Below, in pieces: positions 10,146 to 18,214 of a stretch of 64,000 nucleotides of DNA (its first letter is position 1; every line of letters begins with the position of its first letter). Both the position numbers and the translations under genes were made by a program. The stretch is taken from the NCBI GenBank assembly GCA_963726295.1, contig CAVSBW010000001.1:682001-746000 (forward strand), read 5' to 3'. The notes beneath the pieces were generated by a model. That model was not told the DNA's origin. It made no database searches and was given only the letters and a program-made list of their open reading frames with translations. Origin of the DNA: DASSQJ01 sp963726295 (GTDB lineage Bacteria; Actinomycetota; Actinomycetes; Actinomycetales; Dermatophilaceae).

Positions 10146-11087
10146 TCACTGCGCGACGGCCTCGGAGTAGGGGATCGGTGGGAGCACCGTGCCGTCGCGC
10201 AAGGTCACGGTGTACGTGACGTCGTCGGGGAAGGCATCGCTGGTCATCGGCCACCACGCGAGGAAGCGTCCGTTCTCGACGGTCGCCTCGACGCGGCGAC
10301 CGTCTCGGACGTCTACGAGGACGCCCGAGACATCGGCACCGACGAAGCCGGTCGTCGTGGCGCGACCTCCCACGGTGGTGATGGTCCCCGCGAAGGGCTG
10401 GGCGACGAGGCCGTCCGGACGTGGGGTCGGGTGCGGCGCATCGAGGCCGCCACCTTCCTCGGCGTGGACGTACCCGTCGTCGCTTCGCTGTCCGGGCACC
10501 GTGGAGTCCCCGAACACGCAGGCCGCGTTGAGCCCGTCGTCCGTCGCGAGCCACACGTAGATCCACCCCCCGCGACGCTCGCTGAGCACGAGCTGGGAGC
10601 GGCCGAGCAACCAGGCGAACCTGGCGGCACCGGACTCGGGTGGGTCGTCCATCTGCTGCTGGCCGCGGAGCATGGAGTCCCGGCACGTCCGCGCCAGTTC
10701 CTCGGCCACCGCGTTCGACACCGGGACCGGTGTGGCCGTCCACCGCCCCTCGGTGGATGGCGGGGCCGGCGTGGTGGTGGTGGGGGGTCCGGCCGGGAGC
10801 ACCGCACCCCGGGGGTCCCCGGTACGGTGCGCGAGGGCCGCGAGGAACGCCAGCGTGACGAGCACCGCGACGGCCGCCGTCGCGCCCACGATGGCGAGCC
10901 GGCGCCGGCCCGGCCCCGGGAGCACGTCGGGGTCGGCCGGCCCTGCGCCGCGAGGCTCGTGGGTGAGGATCGCCTTGAGGCTCCGGTCGGCCCGGGCCTG
11001 CTGCCCGGGGGTCAGGGAGGTCGACGGGGCCGGGTCGAGGTCGACGAGGGCCCTGGCGGTCGTGGTGTCGAGTGGGGAGGGGGTCAT
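10146..11087 (-). CDS. Putative membrane-anchored anti-sigma factor
   Basis: The 313-residue product has a cytosolic N-terminus (about 1-75, Pro/Asp-rich with a helical segment LTPGQQARADRSLKAILTHE), one transmembrane helix (about 78-102, AIVGATAAVAVLVTLAFLAAL), then a Thr/Pro-rich linker and a globular extracytoplasmic domain. Its ATG overlaps the stop of the sigma factor gene (ATGA at 11084-11087), the usual arrangement for an ECF sigma and its anti-sigma. I see no ZAS zinc motif (HxxxCxxC). The function is therefore inferred from topology and coupling. The outer domain does not match a family I can name; a stress-sensing role is likely. Confidence 0.65.
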   Translation of the reverse strand: MTPSPLDTTTARALVDLDPAPSTSLTPGQQARADRSLKAILTHEPRGAGPADPDVLPGPGRRRLAIVGATAAVAVLVTLAFLAALAHRTGDPRGAVLPAGPPTTTTPAPPSTEGRWTATPVPVSNAVAEELARTCRDSMLRGQQQMDDPPESGAARFAWLLGRSQLVLSERRGGWIYVWLATDDGLNAACVFGDSTVPGQRSDDGYVHAEEGGGLDAPHPTPRPDGLVAQPFAGTITTVGGRATTTGFVGADVSGVLVDVRDGRRVEATVENGRFLAWWPMTSDAFPDDVTYTVTLRDGTVLPPIPYSEAVAQ

Positions 11088-11650
11088 GGGGTGCTCCCTT
11101 CGGCCGCGCCGGGTCGGCTGGTCGCCGGTGCCCGGGACCCCGGCTCGAGGTGGCGGCGCAGCGCCCGGCGCGCGCGTGTCAGCCGCAGCCGGTACGCGAC
11201 GGGAGAGATGCCCAACACGAGTGCGGCCTGAGGGCCGGTGAGGTCGTCCCAGTACGCGAGTGCCAGGACCTCCTGGTCCACCGCCGTGAGGCGGGGCCAC
11301 GCTGCGGCGAGCTCGAGGCGGCGGGAGACGAGCTCGAGGCCGTCCTCGGCTGCGGAGGTCGGTGTGGCGGCGAGCCGGACCGCGAGGGCGCGGCGGCGGC
11401 CCTCACCGCGCTCGTCGTTCAGCAGGACGTTGCGAGCGACGCCGAACACCCAGGCCCGGGCGTCGTCCTCCTGGTGAGGAAGCTCGGCGATGCGCCTCCA
11501 CACGACGAGGAAGGCCTCAGCGGCGATGTCCTCCGCGCGGTACTCCGGCACTCGGCGCGTGACGAACCGCAACACGTCGACGTACGTCCCGGCGTAGAGG
11601 GCGCGGAACCGCTCCTCGGGCGAGCGTGCGGCCGCTCGGCTGCGTCTCAT
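11084..11650 (-). CDS. ECF-type RNA polymerase sigma factor (sigma-70 family)
   Basis: The 188-residue protein has region 2 (FRALYAGTYVDVLRFVTRR, with the core helix around AEDIAAEAFLVVWRR) and region 4 (LTAVDQEVLALAYWDDLTGP followed by the recognition helix QAALVLGISPVAYRLRLTRARR). Promoter specificity is not readable. The start is ATG 11650 after AGGAGGGTGAC. It is coupled to the membrane protein downstream. Upstream on the same strand, 33 bases away, lies pcm, preceded by a flavoprotein. All four genes may be one transcript linked to damage or redox stress. Confidence 0.93.
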   Translation of the reverse strand: MRRSRAAARSPEERFRALYAGTYVDVLRFVTRRVPEYRAEDIAAEAFLVVWRRIAELPHQEDDARAWVFGVARNVLLNDERGEGRRRALAVRLAATPTSAAEDGLELVSRRLELAAAWPRLTAVDQEVLALAYWDDLTGPQAALVLGISPVAYRLRLTRARRALRRHLEPGSRAPATSRPGAAEGSTP

Positions 11651-11683
11651 GTCACCCTCCTGTCCGGCAGGGACCGGAGTGTG

Positions 11684-12280
11684 TCACCGGCCGTCGGTGA
11701 CGAGCGGCACGAACCGGTAGCGCCCGTGCACGGTGACCTCGGCGTCGCGCGGGTCGTCGTCCGGTGGGGGGCGGCGCACCACCCGCAGCATCCGGCCGTC
11801 GACCGGCGCCACCATGACGCCGGCCGGGGCCAGCTGGGCCACCAGCCCGAGCGGCATCGTGCGCGCCATCGCGGACACGAGCACGCGGTCGTACGGTGAG
11901 CCCTCCGGCCAGCCCAGGACGCCTCGACGGGCCTGCTCGACCTTTGCCCGCGGGACACCTGCCGCGGCGAGGTGGGCCCTGCCCAGCTCCACGAGCTCAG
12001 GCACCCTCTCGACCCCGGTAACGGAGCCCGTGGGGCCGGTGAGCTCGGCAAGGAGGGCCGTGCTCCACCCCGACCCCGACCCGACGTCGAGAACCGACAT
12101 CCCCGGGCGGACGTCGAGCAGCTCGAGCATCGCCCGCACCGTGCGCGGTTGGCTGTTGGTCTGGCCGTGTCCGATGGACACCGGCTCGTCACGCTCCGCG
12201 GCCGACCAGGCGGCTGGCGGGAGGAACCGCGTGCGGGGCTGCGCGGCGAACGCCGCGGCGACCGCCTGACGCGGGTCCAC
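11684..12280 (-). CDS. pcm: Protein-L-isoaspartate O-methyltransferase
   Basis: PCMT methylates isoaspartyl residues from SAM so that damaged proteins can be repaired. The 198-residue product contains the family motifs VSIGHGQTNSQPRTVRAML near residue 35 (substrate-binding loop) and the SAM site VLDVGSGSGWSTALLAEL near 65. It also has the acidic strand GVERVPELVELG and a PVDG(R) segment near the end. It is a little shorter than E. coli Pcm. The start is GTG 12280, five bases after the stop of the flavoprotein gene, indicating co-transcription. Confidence 0.92.
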   Translation of the reverse strand: MDPRQAVAAAFAAQPRTRFLPPAAWSAAERDEPVSIGHGQTNSQPRTVRAMLELLDVRPGMSVLDVGSGSGWSTALLAELTGPTGSVTGVERVPELVELGRAHLAAAGVPRAKVEQARRGVLGWPEGSPYDRVLVSAMARTMPLGLVAQLAPAGVMVAPVDGRMLRVVRRPPPDDDPRDAEVTVHGRYRFVPLVTDGR

Positions 12281-12285
12281 GCCAC

Positions 12286-13659
12286 TCAGTCTCGCAGGTC
12301 ACCCAGCACGGGGGAGACGGCTCGGTGGAACGAGGGGTAGGCCAGCACCTGCTCGCGCAGCACGTCGGTGGGCACGCGGGCATGGACGGCGGTCGCGAGC
12401 ATCGAGAGCACTTCGCCCCCGGTGGGTCCCACCGAGGTCGCACCGACGAGGTGGCCCGCCCGGTGGTCCTCGACGAGCTTGACCAGACCCTCGCCGCCGG
12501 GTCCGTGCAGCCAGCCGCGGGCGCCGAGGCCGCCGCAGGCGACCCGGACGTCGAGGCCGGCGTCGCGGGCCTGGGCCTGCGTCAACCCGACCGCCCCGAC
12601 CTCCGGGTCGGTGAAGGTGACCCGCGGAAGCGCGTGGTAGCTCGCCTCGGGGCCGCCGGTGCCGGTGATGTCGCGCAGTGCCACGGTGGCCTGGTACATC
12701 GACGTGTGCGTGAACTGGCCCCTGCCGGTGATATCACCGATCGCCCAGAGCCGGTCACCGGCACGCAGGTAGCCGTCGGTCTCGACCACGCCGTGGTGTG
12801 GGTCGAGCCCGAGCGTCTCGAGCCCGAGGTCGGCGAGGTTGGGGCGTCGGCCGGCAGCGACGAGCAGCCGGTCGGACTCGAGATGGATCGTGGTGCCGCC
12901 GGAGTCGGTGACGCAGGTCGTGAACCGGCCGTCCGCGTGGCGCACCGACTCCAGCCGGGCGCGGGTGAGCACCTGGATGCCGTCGCGCGCGAACGACTGG
13001 GCCACGAGCTCCGAGGCCTCGGGCTCCTCCCTGGCCAGCACCCGGTCGGAGGCCTCGACGACGGTGACCCGGGTGCCGAACCGCGCGAACACCTGGCCCA
13101 ACTCGGCGCCGATGGGGCCACCACCGACGACGACGAGCGACGCGGGCGCCTCCTCGGCGCGAACGGCGTCACGGTTGGTCCAGAACGGCGTGGCCTGGAG
13201 CCCGTCGACCGGGAGCACGGCGGGCGAGGTGCCGGTGTCGAGGACGACGCCGTGTTCCGCGACGTAGCGGGTGCCGCCCACCTCGACCGTGCCGGCGCCC
13301 GCGAGGCGGCCCCGCCCGTGCACCACGGTGACGCCGGCGTCCTCGAGTCGCTGGACGGCCGCGGTGTCGTCCCAGTCGGCCGTGGCCTCCTCGCGGATGC
13401 GTCGGGCCAGCACCGACCAGTCGGGAGAGACCTCCGCCGAGCCGGCGAGCTCACCGACCCGGCGTGCCTCTGCGAGCGAGGCGGCCGCGCGGACCATCAT
13501 CTTCGTGGGGACGCAGGCGAAGTACGGGCACTCCCCGCCGACGAGGCGTTCGTCGATCCCGATGACGCGCAGACCGGCGCGGGCGGCCTCGCCGGCCAGG
13601 TGCTCACCACCGGGCCCGAGGCCGAGAACCACGAGGTCGACGTGCTGCTGCTGGGTCAT
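12286..13659 (-). CDS. FAD/NAD(P)-dependent disulfide oxidoreductase (dihydrolipoamide dehydrogenase-like)
   Basis: This 457-residue protein is a class I pyridine nucleotide-disulfide oxidoreductase. It shows the FAD GxGxxG (LGLGPGGEHLAGEAARAG), the redox pair CPYFAC with C-x4-C spacing in GGECPYFACVPTKMM (near residue 45), and the NAD site VVVGGGPIGAELGQVFARFG. It also has the second FAD motif LWAIGDITGRGQFTH and a dimerisation domain. Instead of the HxxPT catalytic His motif of lipoamide dehydrogenase, the tail reads LAYPSFHRAV, a variant of a poorly characterised subfamily. The substrate is unknown. The start is ATG 13659. It heads the cluster with pcm. Confidence 0.88.
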   Translation of the reverse strand: MTQQQHVDLVVLGLGPGGEHLAGEAARAGLRVIGIDERLVGGECPYFACVPTKMMVRAAASLAEARRVGELAGSAEVSPDWSVLARRIREEATADWDDTAAVQRLEDAGVTVVHGRGRLAGAGTVEVGGTRYVAEHGVVLDTGTSPAVLPVDGLQATPFWTNRDAVRAEEAPASLVVVGGGPIGAELGQVFARFGTRVTVVEASDRVLAREEPEASELVAQSFARDGIQVLTRARLESVRHADGRFTTCVTDSGGTTIHLESDRLLVAAGRRPNLADLGLETLGLDPHHGVVETDGYLRAGDRLWAIGDITGRGQFTHTSMYQATVALRDITGTGGPEASYHALPRVTFTDPEVGAVGLTQAQARDAGLDVRVACGGLGARGWLHGPGGEGLVKLVEDHRAGHLVGATSVGPTGGEVLSMLATAVHARVPTDVLREQVLAYPSFHRAVSPVLGDLRD

Positions 13660-13788
13660 GTGCACACACAACCACGGCAGAGCCCCCTGCACTCCCGGCT
13701 GCTGCACGCGTTCGCCGCCCGTGAGATCCCGGCCCACTGTCGGTGCGCCGGAGTAGGCAGGGACGAACCGAGAACACCGGGAGGAACC

Positions 13789-14378
13789 GTGTACGCACCC
13801 GCCGTCCACGACGAGGCGCAGACCTTCGTCAACTACGTCGACCAGCAGCTCGAGGCGCTACGCGCCGCGCCGTACGGGCTCACCGAGGAGGAGGCGTTCA
13901 GCGCGCCCTGGCGCAGCACGCTCTCGCTCGCGGGCTGGTCAAGCACACGACCCACGGGATGCGCGGTGTCGTCGCCTTCCTCGGCACGGGAGCTACCCCG
14001 TCGCTCGACGACGCCGGCTACGCCGCGTACCTCGGCAGCTTCGCGCCGGCCGACGGCGAGACCGGGGCCGGCCTGCTGGCCGCGTTCGACCGGGCCCGTC
14101 CGGCCTACCTCGAGGCGATCGGCTCTGCCGACCCCGACGAGGAGCGCTCGGCACCGCCGGCCCCCTGGTACGGCATCCACGAAGCACGGCCGATGCGCAG
14201 CCGCTACTACCTCGGCCACCAGGTCGAGGAGATGGCCCGCCACGCTGGTCACGCCGACATCATCCGCGAGCAGATCGACGGCATGGCGGTGCCCGCGCTC
14301 GTCATGAGCCGCGCCGGCCTGCCGGCGAACGCCTTCTTCGAGCCGTACCGCCCACGGCCGGGAACCCTCGACGCCTGA
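13789..14378 (+). pseudogene. DinB/DUF664-like protein, frameshifted
   Basis: The gene starts at GTG 13789 after a good GGAGGAA. It reads YAPAVHDEAQTFVNYVDQQL and TEEEAFSAPWRSTLSLAG in frame 1, and continues as LVKHTTHGMRGVVAFLG in another frame up to a TGA at 14376. The break is at about 13931-13938, where GGCTGG would restore the frame if it read GGCCTGG, so one C appears to be missing. DUF664/DinB proteins are four-helix metal-dependent thiol transferases or related enzymes of about 170-200 residues. This is either a recent pseudogene or a sequencing error. Nothing else in the frame looks decayed. Confidence 0.75.
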
Positions 14379-14422
14379 CGACGACATCCGGTCGCTGATT
14401 GGGACCTCGCGCCGGGTCGACC

Positions 14423-14428
14423 TACCCT
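14423..14428 (+). promoter_or_regulatory. Leaderless -10 box for the radical SAM gene
   Basis: TACCCT is followed by six bases (TGAGGG) and then ATG 14435, so transcription would begin at or next to the start codon. TTGGGA at 14399, 18 bases upstream, could be the -35. Confidence 0.65.
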
Positions 14429-14434
14429 TGAGGG

Positions 14435-16411
14435 ATGCCCGGAGTGTCCGTCTTCCCTGCCCTCGAGCCGCTGCTCGAGCAGGTGAGCAAGCCGATCCAG
14501 TACGTCGGCGGTGAGCTCAACTCCACGGTCAAGCCCTGGGACCTCGCCGGTGACGCCACCGTCCGTTGGGCGCTGATGTACCCCGACGCCTACGAGGTGG
14601 GGGTACCCAACCAGGGCGTCATGATCCTCTACGAAGTGCTCAACGAGCGCGACGACGCCCTCGCCGAGCGCACCTACGCCGTGTGGCCGGACCTCGAGGC
14701 GCTGATGCGCGAGCACCAGGTGCCGCAGTTCACCGTCGACGCACACCGCCCGGTCGGTGAGTTCGACCTCTTCGGCCTGTCCTTCTCGACCGAGCTCGGC
14801 TACACGAACATGCTCACCGCGCTCGACCTCGCCGGCATCCCGCTGCACGCGGCCGACCGTGACGAGTCCCACCCGGTGGTCATCGCCGGCGGCCACGCCG
14901 CGTTCAACCCCGAACCGGTGGCCGACTTCGTGGACGCGGCCGTCGTCGGGGACGGCGAGGAGGCGGTGCTGGCCGCGACGGACATCGTCGGGGAGTGGAA
15001 GGCGCAGGGGCGTCCCGGTGGCCGCGAGGAGCTGCTGCTGCGGCTGGCCCGGACCGGCGGGGTGTACGTGCCGGCCTTCTACGACGTCACCTACCTGCCC
15101 GACGGCCGCATCCAGCGGGTCGCGCCGAACCGCCCGGGCGTCCCGTGGCGGGTCAGTAAGCACACCGTCATGGACCTCGACGCCTGGCCGTACCCGAAGC
15201 AGCCGCTCGTGCCACTCGCGGAGTCGGTGCACGAGCGGATGTCGGTCGAGATCTTCCGGGGCTGCACCCGTGGCTGCCGGTTCTGCCAGGCCGGGATGAT
15301 CACCCGGCCGGTGCGCGAGCGGTCCATCACCGGCATCGGCGAGATGGTGGAGCAGGGCCTGGCCGCCACCGGGTTCGAGGAGGTCGGGCTGCTCTCCCTG
15401 TCCTCGGCAGACCACTCCGAGATCGCCGACGTCACCAAGGGCCTCGCCGACCGCTACGAGGGCACCAACACGGGTCTGTCGCTTCCGTCGACGCGGGTCG
15501 ACGCCTTCAACATCGACCTGGCGAACGAGCTGACCCGCAACGGGCGCCGGTCCGGGCTGACCTTCGCCCCCGAGGGCGGCTCGGAGCGGATCCGCAAGGT
15601 CATCAACAAGATGGTCAGCGAGGAGGACCTCATCCGCACCGTCTCCGCCGCGTACGGCGCGGGGTGGCGGCAGGTCAAGCTCTACTTCATGTGCGGGCTC
15701 CCGACCGAGACCGACGAGGACGTCCTCCAGATCGCCGAGCTCGCGAAGCGGGTCATCGAGACCGGCCGCGAGGTGAGCGGCCGACGCGACATCCGGTGCA
15801 CCGTCTCGATCGGCGGGTTCGTCCCCAAGCCGCACACCCCGTTCCAGTGGGCCGCCCAGCTCGGTGCCGAGGAGACCGACGCCCGGCTCGCGAAGCTGCG
15901 CGAGGCCATCCGCTCCGACCGCCGGTACGGGAAGTCCATCGGCTTCCGCTACCACGACGGCAAGCCCGGCATCGTCGAGGGCCTGCTCTCGCGCGGCGAC
16001 CGCCGCGTGGGTCGGGTCATCGAGGCCGTGTGGCGCGACGGCGGCCGGTTCGACGGCTGGTCCGAGCACTTCAGCTACGAGCGCTGGATGGAGGCGGCCG
16101 AGAGGGTGCTGCCCGAGGTCGGCGTCGACGTCGCCTGGTACACGACCCGGGAGCGCGAGGAGTCCGAGGTCCTGCCCTGGGACCACATCGACTCCGGGCT
16201 CGACAAGGAGTGGCTCTGGCAGGACTGGCTCGACAGCCTCGACGAGACCGAGGTCGACGACTGCCGCTGGACCCCCTGCTTCGACTGCGGGGTCTGCCCG
16301 CAGATGGGCACCGAGATCGAGATCGGACCGACCGGCAAGACGCTGCTGCCGCTCACCGTGCTCGGCGCGGGCCGGGAGGGGATGGCCGAGTCGGTCGGCT
16401 CCCGGGCGTGA
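14435..16411 (+). CDS. TIGR03960 family radical SAM protein
   Basis: The 658-residue protein has a B12-binding-like N-terminal half and a radical SAM domain. Its 4Fe-4S motif CTRGCRFCQAG (C-x3-C-x2-C) sits near residue 276, followed by LSSADHSEIADV, FAPEGGSERIRKVINK and MCGLPTETDEDV. The C-terminus has additional cysteines (TPCFDCGVCPQMG). Members usually sit directly before a DUF2344/TIGR03936 partner and the RNase E-rplU block. Here the partner is 3.3 kb downstream at 19714. The biochemical role is unknown; tRNA or ribosome modification has been suggested from context. The start is ATG 14435, probably leaderless. Confidence 0.95.
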   Translation: MPGVSVFPALEPLLEQVSKPIQYVGGELNSTVKPWDLAGDATVRWALMYPDAYEVGVPNQGVMILYEVLNERDDALAERTYAVWPDLEALMREHQVPQFTVDAHRPVGEFDLFGLSFSTELGYTNMLTALDLAGIPLHAADRDESHPVVIAGGHAAFNPEPVADFVDAAVVGDGEEAVLAATDIVGEWKAQGRPGGREELLLRLARTGGVYVPAFYDVTYLPDGRIQRVAPNRPGVPWRVSKHTVMDLDAWPYPKQPLVPLAESVHERMSVEIFRGCTRGCRFCQAGMITRPVRERSITGIGEMVEQGLAATGFEEVGLLSLSSADHSEIADVTKGLADRYEGTNTGLSLPSTRVDAFNIDLANELTRNGRRSGLTFAPEGGSERIRKVINKMVSEEDLIRTVSAAYGAGWRQVKLYFMCGLPTETDEDVLQIAELAKRVIETGREVSGRRDIRCTVSIGGFVPKPHTPFQWAAQLGAEETDARLAKLREAIRSDRRYGKSIGFRYHDGKPGIVEGLLSRGDRRVGRVIEAVWRDGGRFDGWSEHFSYERWMEAAERVLPEVGVDVAWYTTREREESEVLPWDHIDSGLDKEWLWQDWLDSLDETEVDDCRWTPCFDCGVCPQMGTEIEIGPTGKTLLPLTVLGAGREGMAESVGSRA

Positions 16412-16865
16412 GTAGCGGGTACGAGGTCGAGCGCCTCGACCCCGATCGCCCGGACCATCTCGCCGATGGCCGCCCCTCGCATCGCTTGGACGGCCGAACT
16501 CGGCGCCGGTCCCGCTGCGGACGGCTTCGACCGTCGCCTCGGGCGGTGGTGGGAGCGCCAGGCGGGCTCGCGCCACGCCTGGGCGGCCAAGGGACGCCGC
16601 ACCGTCGTCCGTGGGCATGGCCAACCTCCAGGTATTCGAGCGGATGCCCCGTCCTGATGTGCCCGACGTCCAGCGGGCCCATGTCGCGAAGGTCTGGGTG
16701 GACCCGGCACACCGCCGTCAGGGCGTCGGGCGCCTCCTCATGGACGCGGTGCTGCGCTGGTGCCGTGCCCACGGGATGGTGCGCGTGGTGCTGAACCCCA
16801 GCGAGGTGTCGCTGCCGCTGTACCGCTCGGTCGGGTTCCGCCCCGCCCACGACGAGTGCCGATGA
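16408..16865 (+). pseudogene. GNAT N-acetyltransferase with two frameshifts
   Basis: Three frames together spell one GNAT protein. Frame 1 runs from GTG 16408 (GTGA overlap with the radical SAM stop), starting VSSGYEVERLDPDRPDHLAD. A second frame runs from about 16466 (PRIAWTAELGAG, then FDRRLGRWWERQAGSRHAW). A third runs from about 16590 to the TGA at 16863-16865. The last contains the acetyl-CoA motif HRRQGVGRLLMDAVLRW and the ending VSLPLYRSVGFRP. Breaks lie near 16465 and 16588. An ORF from GTG 16611 alone gives an 84-residue C-terminal half. The gene is either decayed or carries two sequencing indels. Confidence 0.7.
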
Positions 16866-17225
16866 CGTCCTGCGCGCCGGGGAGCGCGAGGCGGCCACGA
16901 CCGGGGAGACCACCGAGCAGGTCCTGTCACGGTGGAGCACGCGGGTGACGTCCGCCGAGGTCGCGGGCGCCGTCCCGGCCGAGGTCCGTGGCTACGCCTG
17001 CGGGGCGGTCACAGATTGCTCGCCGACGCGCTCGACGGAGACGGCGCCACGAACCCGGACCCCCTGAAGTCGGCCCTCTCCTCCCCGTCCGCCTTCAACA
17101 CCTCGGCCGACGCCCGAGCGCTGGTCGACGAGCTCCGGGACACGACGACCCGCCTGGAGCAGGGCAACGACGCGACCTTGCAGCTGCTGATCGCCAAGGT
17201 GACCGCCTGCCAGGCGCTCTCGTAG
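16861..17225 (+). pseudogene. Unrecognised coding remnant with frameshift
   Basis: Directly after the GNAT gene, one frame reads a coherent acidic-helical stretch (DDVLRAGEREAATTGETTEQ, later TSAEVAGAVPAEVRGYACG). Another frame continues it from about 17016 (LLADALDGDGATNPDPLKSAL through ATLQLLIAKVTACQALS) to the TAG at 17223. The join lies near 17012-17020. I do not recognise the family. No start codon is obvious, and the 5' end may be lost in the GNAT gene. Codon use is like that of its neighbours, so it looks like a real gene that has been broken. Confidence 0.45.
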
Positions 17226-17245
17226 CCCCTTCGTCGGCGCGCTGG

Positions 17246-17251
17246 CAGGAT
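17246..17251 (+). promoter_or_regulatory. CAGGAT -10-like box before the thioesterase
   Basis: CAGGAT is followed by GCCCGT and then GTG 17258, the six-base leaderless spacing seen at other genes here. It supports GTG 17258 as the ancestral start of the thioesterase gene. Confidence 0.5.
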
Positions 17252-18209
17252 GCCCGTGTGGCCAGCACCCCGCGACCGCCGGCGGAGATCACGCTGCGCT
17301 TCCCTCGCGTCCCCGACGGACGCCGGCCACTCGGGCTCGGTCTCGGCCGGCCGCGTCCTCGAGTGGATCGACAAGGCCGGCTACGCCGCGGCGGCGGGCT
17401 GGAGCGGCACCTACTGCGTCACCGCCTACGTCGGGAACGTCCGCTTCACCCGCCCGGTGGAGGTGGGCGAGCTCGTCGAGGTCACCGCGCGGGTGGTCCA
17501 CACGGGCCGCACGTCGATGCACATCACCGTCGACGTCGCCTCGGGGCAGCCCCGGACCCGGGCCCTCGAACCGGCCACCTGCTGCCTCATGGTGTTCGTC
17601 GCCGTGGGGGAGGACGGCCGGTCCACCCCCGTGCCCGCGCTGGTGCCCGCCATCCTCGGCGACGAGCTGCAGCAGCGCTGGGCCCGACGGCGGGCCGACC
17701 TGCGGGCCGAGGTCGAGGAGGCGATGCGGGGAGAGGTCTACTCGGACGCCGGGACCGCACCGCGCCTGACGATGCGCTTCCTCGCGGCGCCCACCGACGT
17801 CAACTGGGGCGGGAAGGTGCACGGCGGCATCGTCATGCGGTGGATTGACGAGGCGGCCCACGTGCTCGTGACGCAGTGGTCCGGTAGCGCGAACAACGTC
17901 GCGATCTTCACGGGAGGGGTGCGCTTCTACCGCCCCCTGCGGATCGGCCACCTGGTCGAGGTCGAGGCCCGACTGCTCCACACGGGCCGGACGTCGATGC
18001 ACCTGGGGGTGCACGTGCGCTCCGGCGACCCCTCGCAGGGCGCGGACGCGCTCGAGCTCACGACGTACTGCCGCACGGTGTTCGTCGGCATCGACGCCGA
18101 GCGGCGGGCCGTCCCGACGCCGCACTGGGAGCCGGTGAGCGAGGAGGACCGGGCCCTCGACGCCCATGCGCTCGAGCTGGTCCGGATCCGCGAGCGCTTC
18201 GGCGACTGA
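17250..18209 (+). CDS. Double-hotdog acyl-CoA thioesterase (N-terminus frameshifted)
   Basis: The protein has two hotdog domains (about 35-150 and 185-310) with matching motifs: GRVLEWIDKAGYAAA, FTRPVEVGELVEVTARV and HTGRTSMHI in the first, and GGKVHGGIVMRWIDEAAHV, FYRPLRIGHLVEVEARL and HTGRTSMHL in the second. This is the YciA/BFIT-like acyl-CoA thioesterase layout. The intact frame can start at ATG 17250, but the expected N-terminus (VASTPRPPAEITLRF) is encoded one frame over from GTG 17258. The frames join at the CCC run 17302-17304, as if one C had been inserted. A product from ATG 17250 would have a scrambled Arg-rich first 18 residues. It converges with the aminotransferase. Confidence 0.85.
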   Translation: MPVWPAPRDRRRRSRCASLASPTDAGHSGSVSAGRVLEWIDKAGYAAAAGWSGTYCVTAYVGNVRFTRPVEVGELVEVTARVVHTGRTSMHITVDVASGQPRTRALEPATCCLMVFVAVGEDGRSTPVPALVPAILGDELQQRWARRRADLRAEVEEAMRGEVYSDAGTAPRLTMRFLAAPTDVNWGGKVHGGIVMRWIDEAAHVLVTQWSGSANNVAIFTGGVRFYRPLRIGHLVEVEARLLHTGRTSMHLGVHVRSGDPSQGADALELTTYCRTVFVGIDAERRAVPTPHWEPVSEEDRALDAHALELVRIRERFGD

Positions 18210-18214
18210 CCGGA

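Noticed and set aside
13660..18209. Mobile element as the cause of the frameshifted zone
   Set aside because: No transposase, integrase, terminal inverted repeat or target duplication could be seen.
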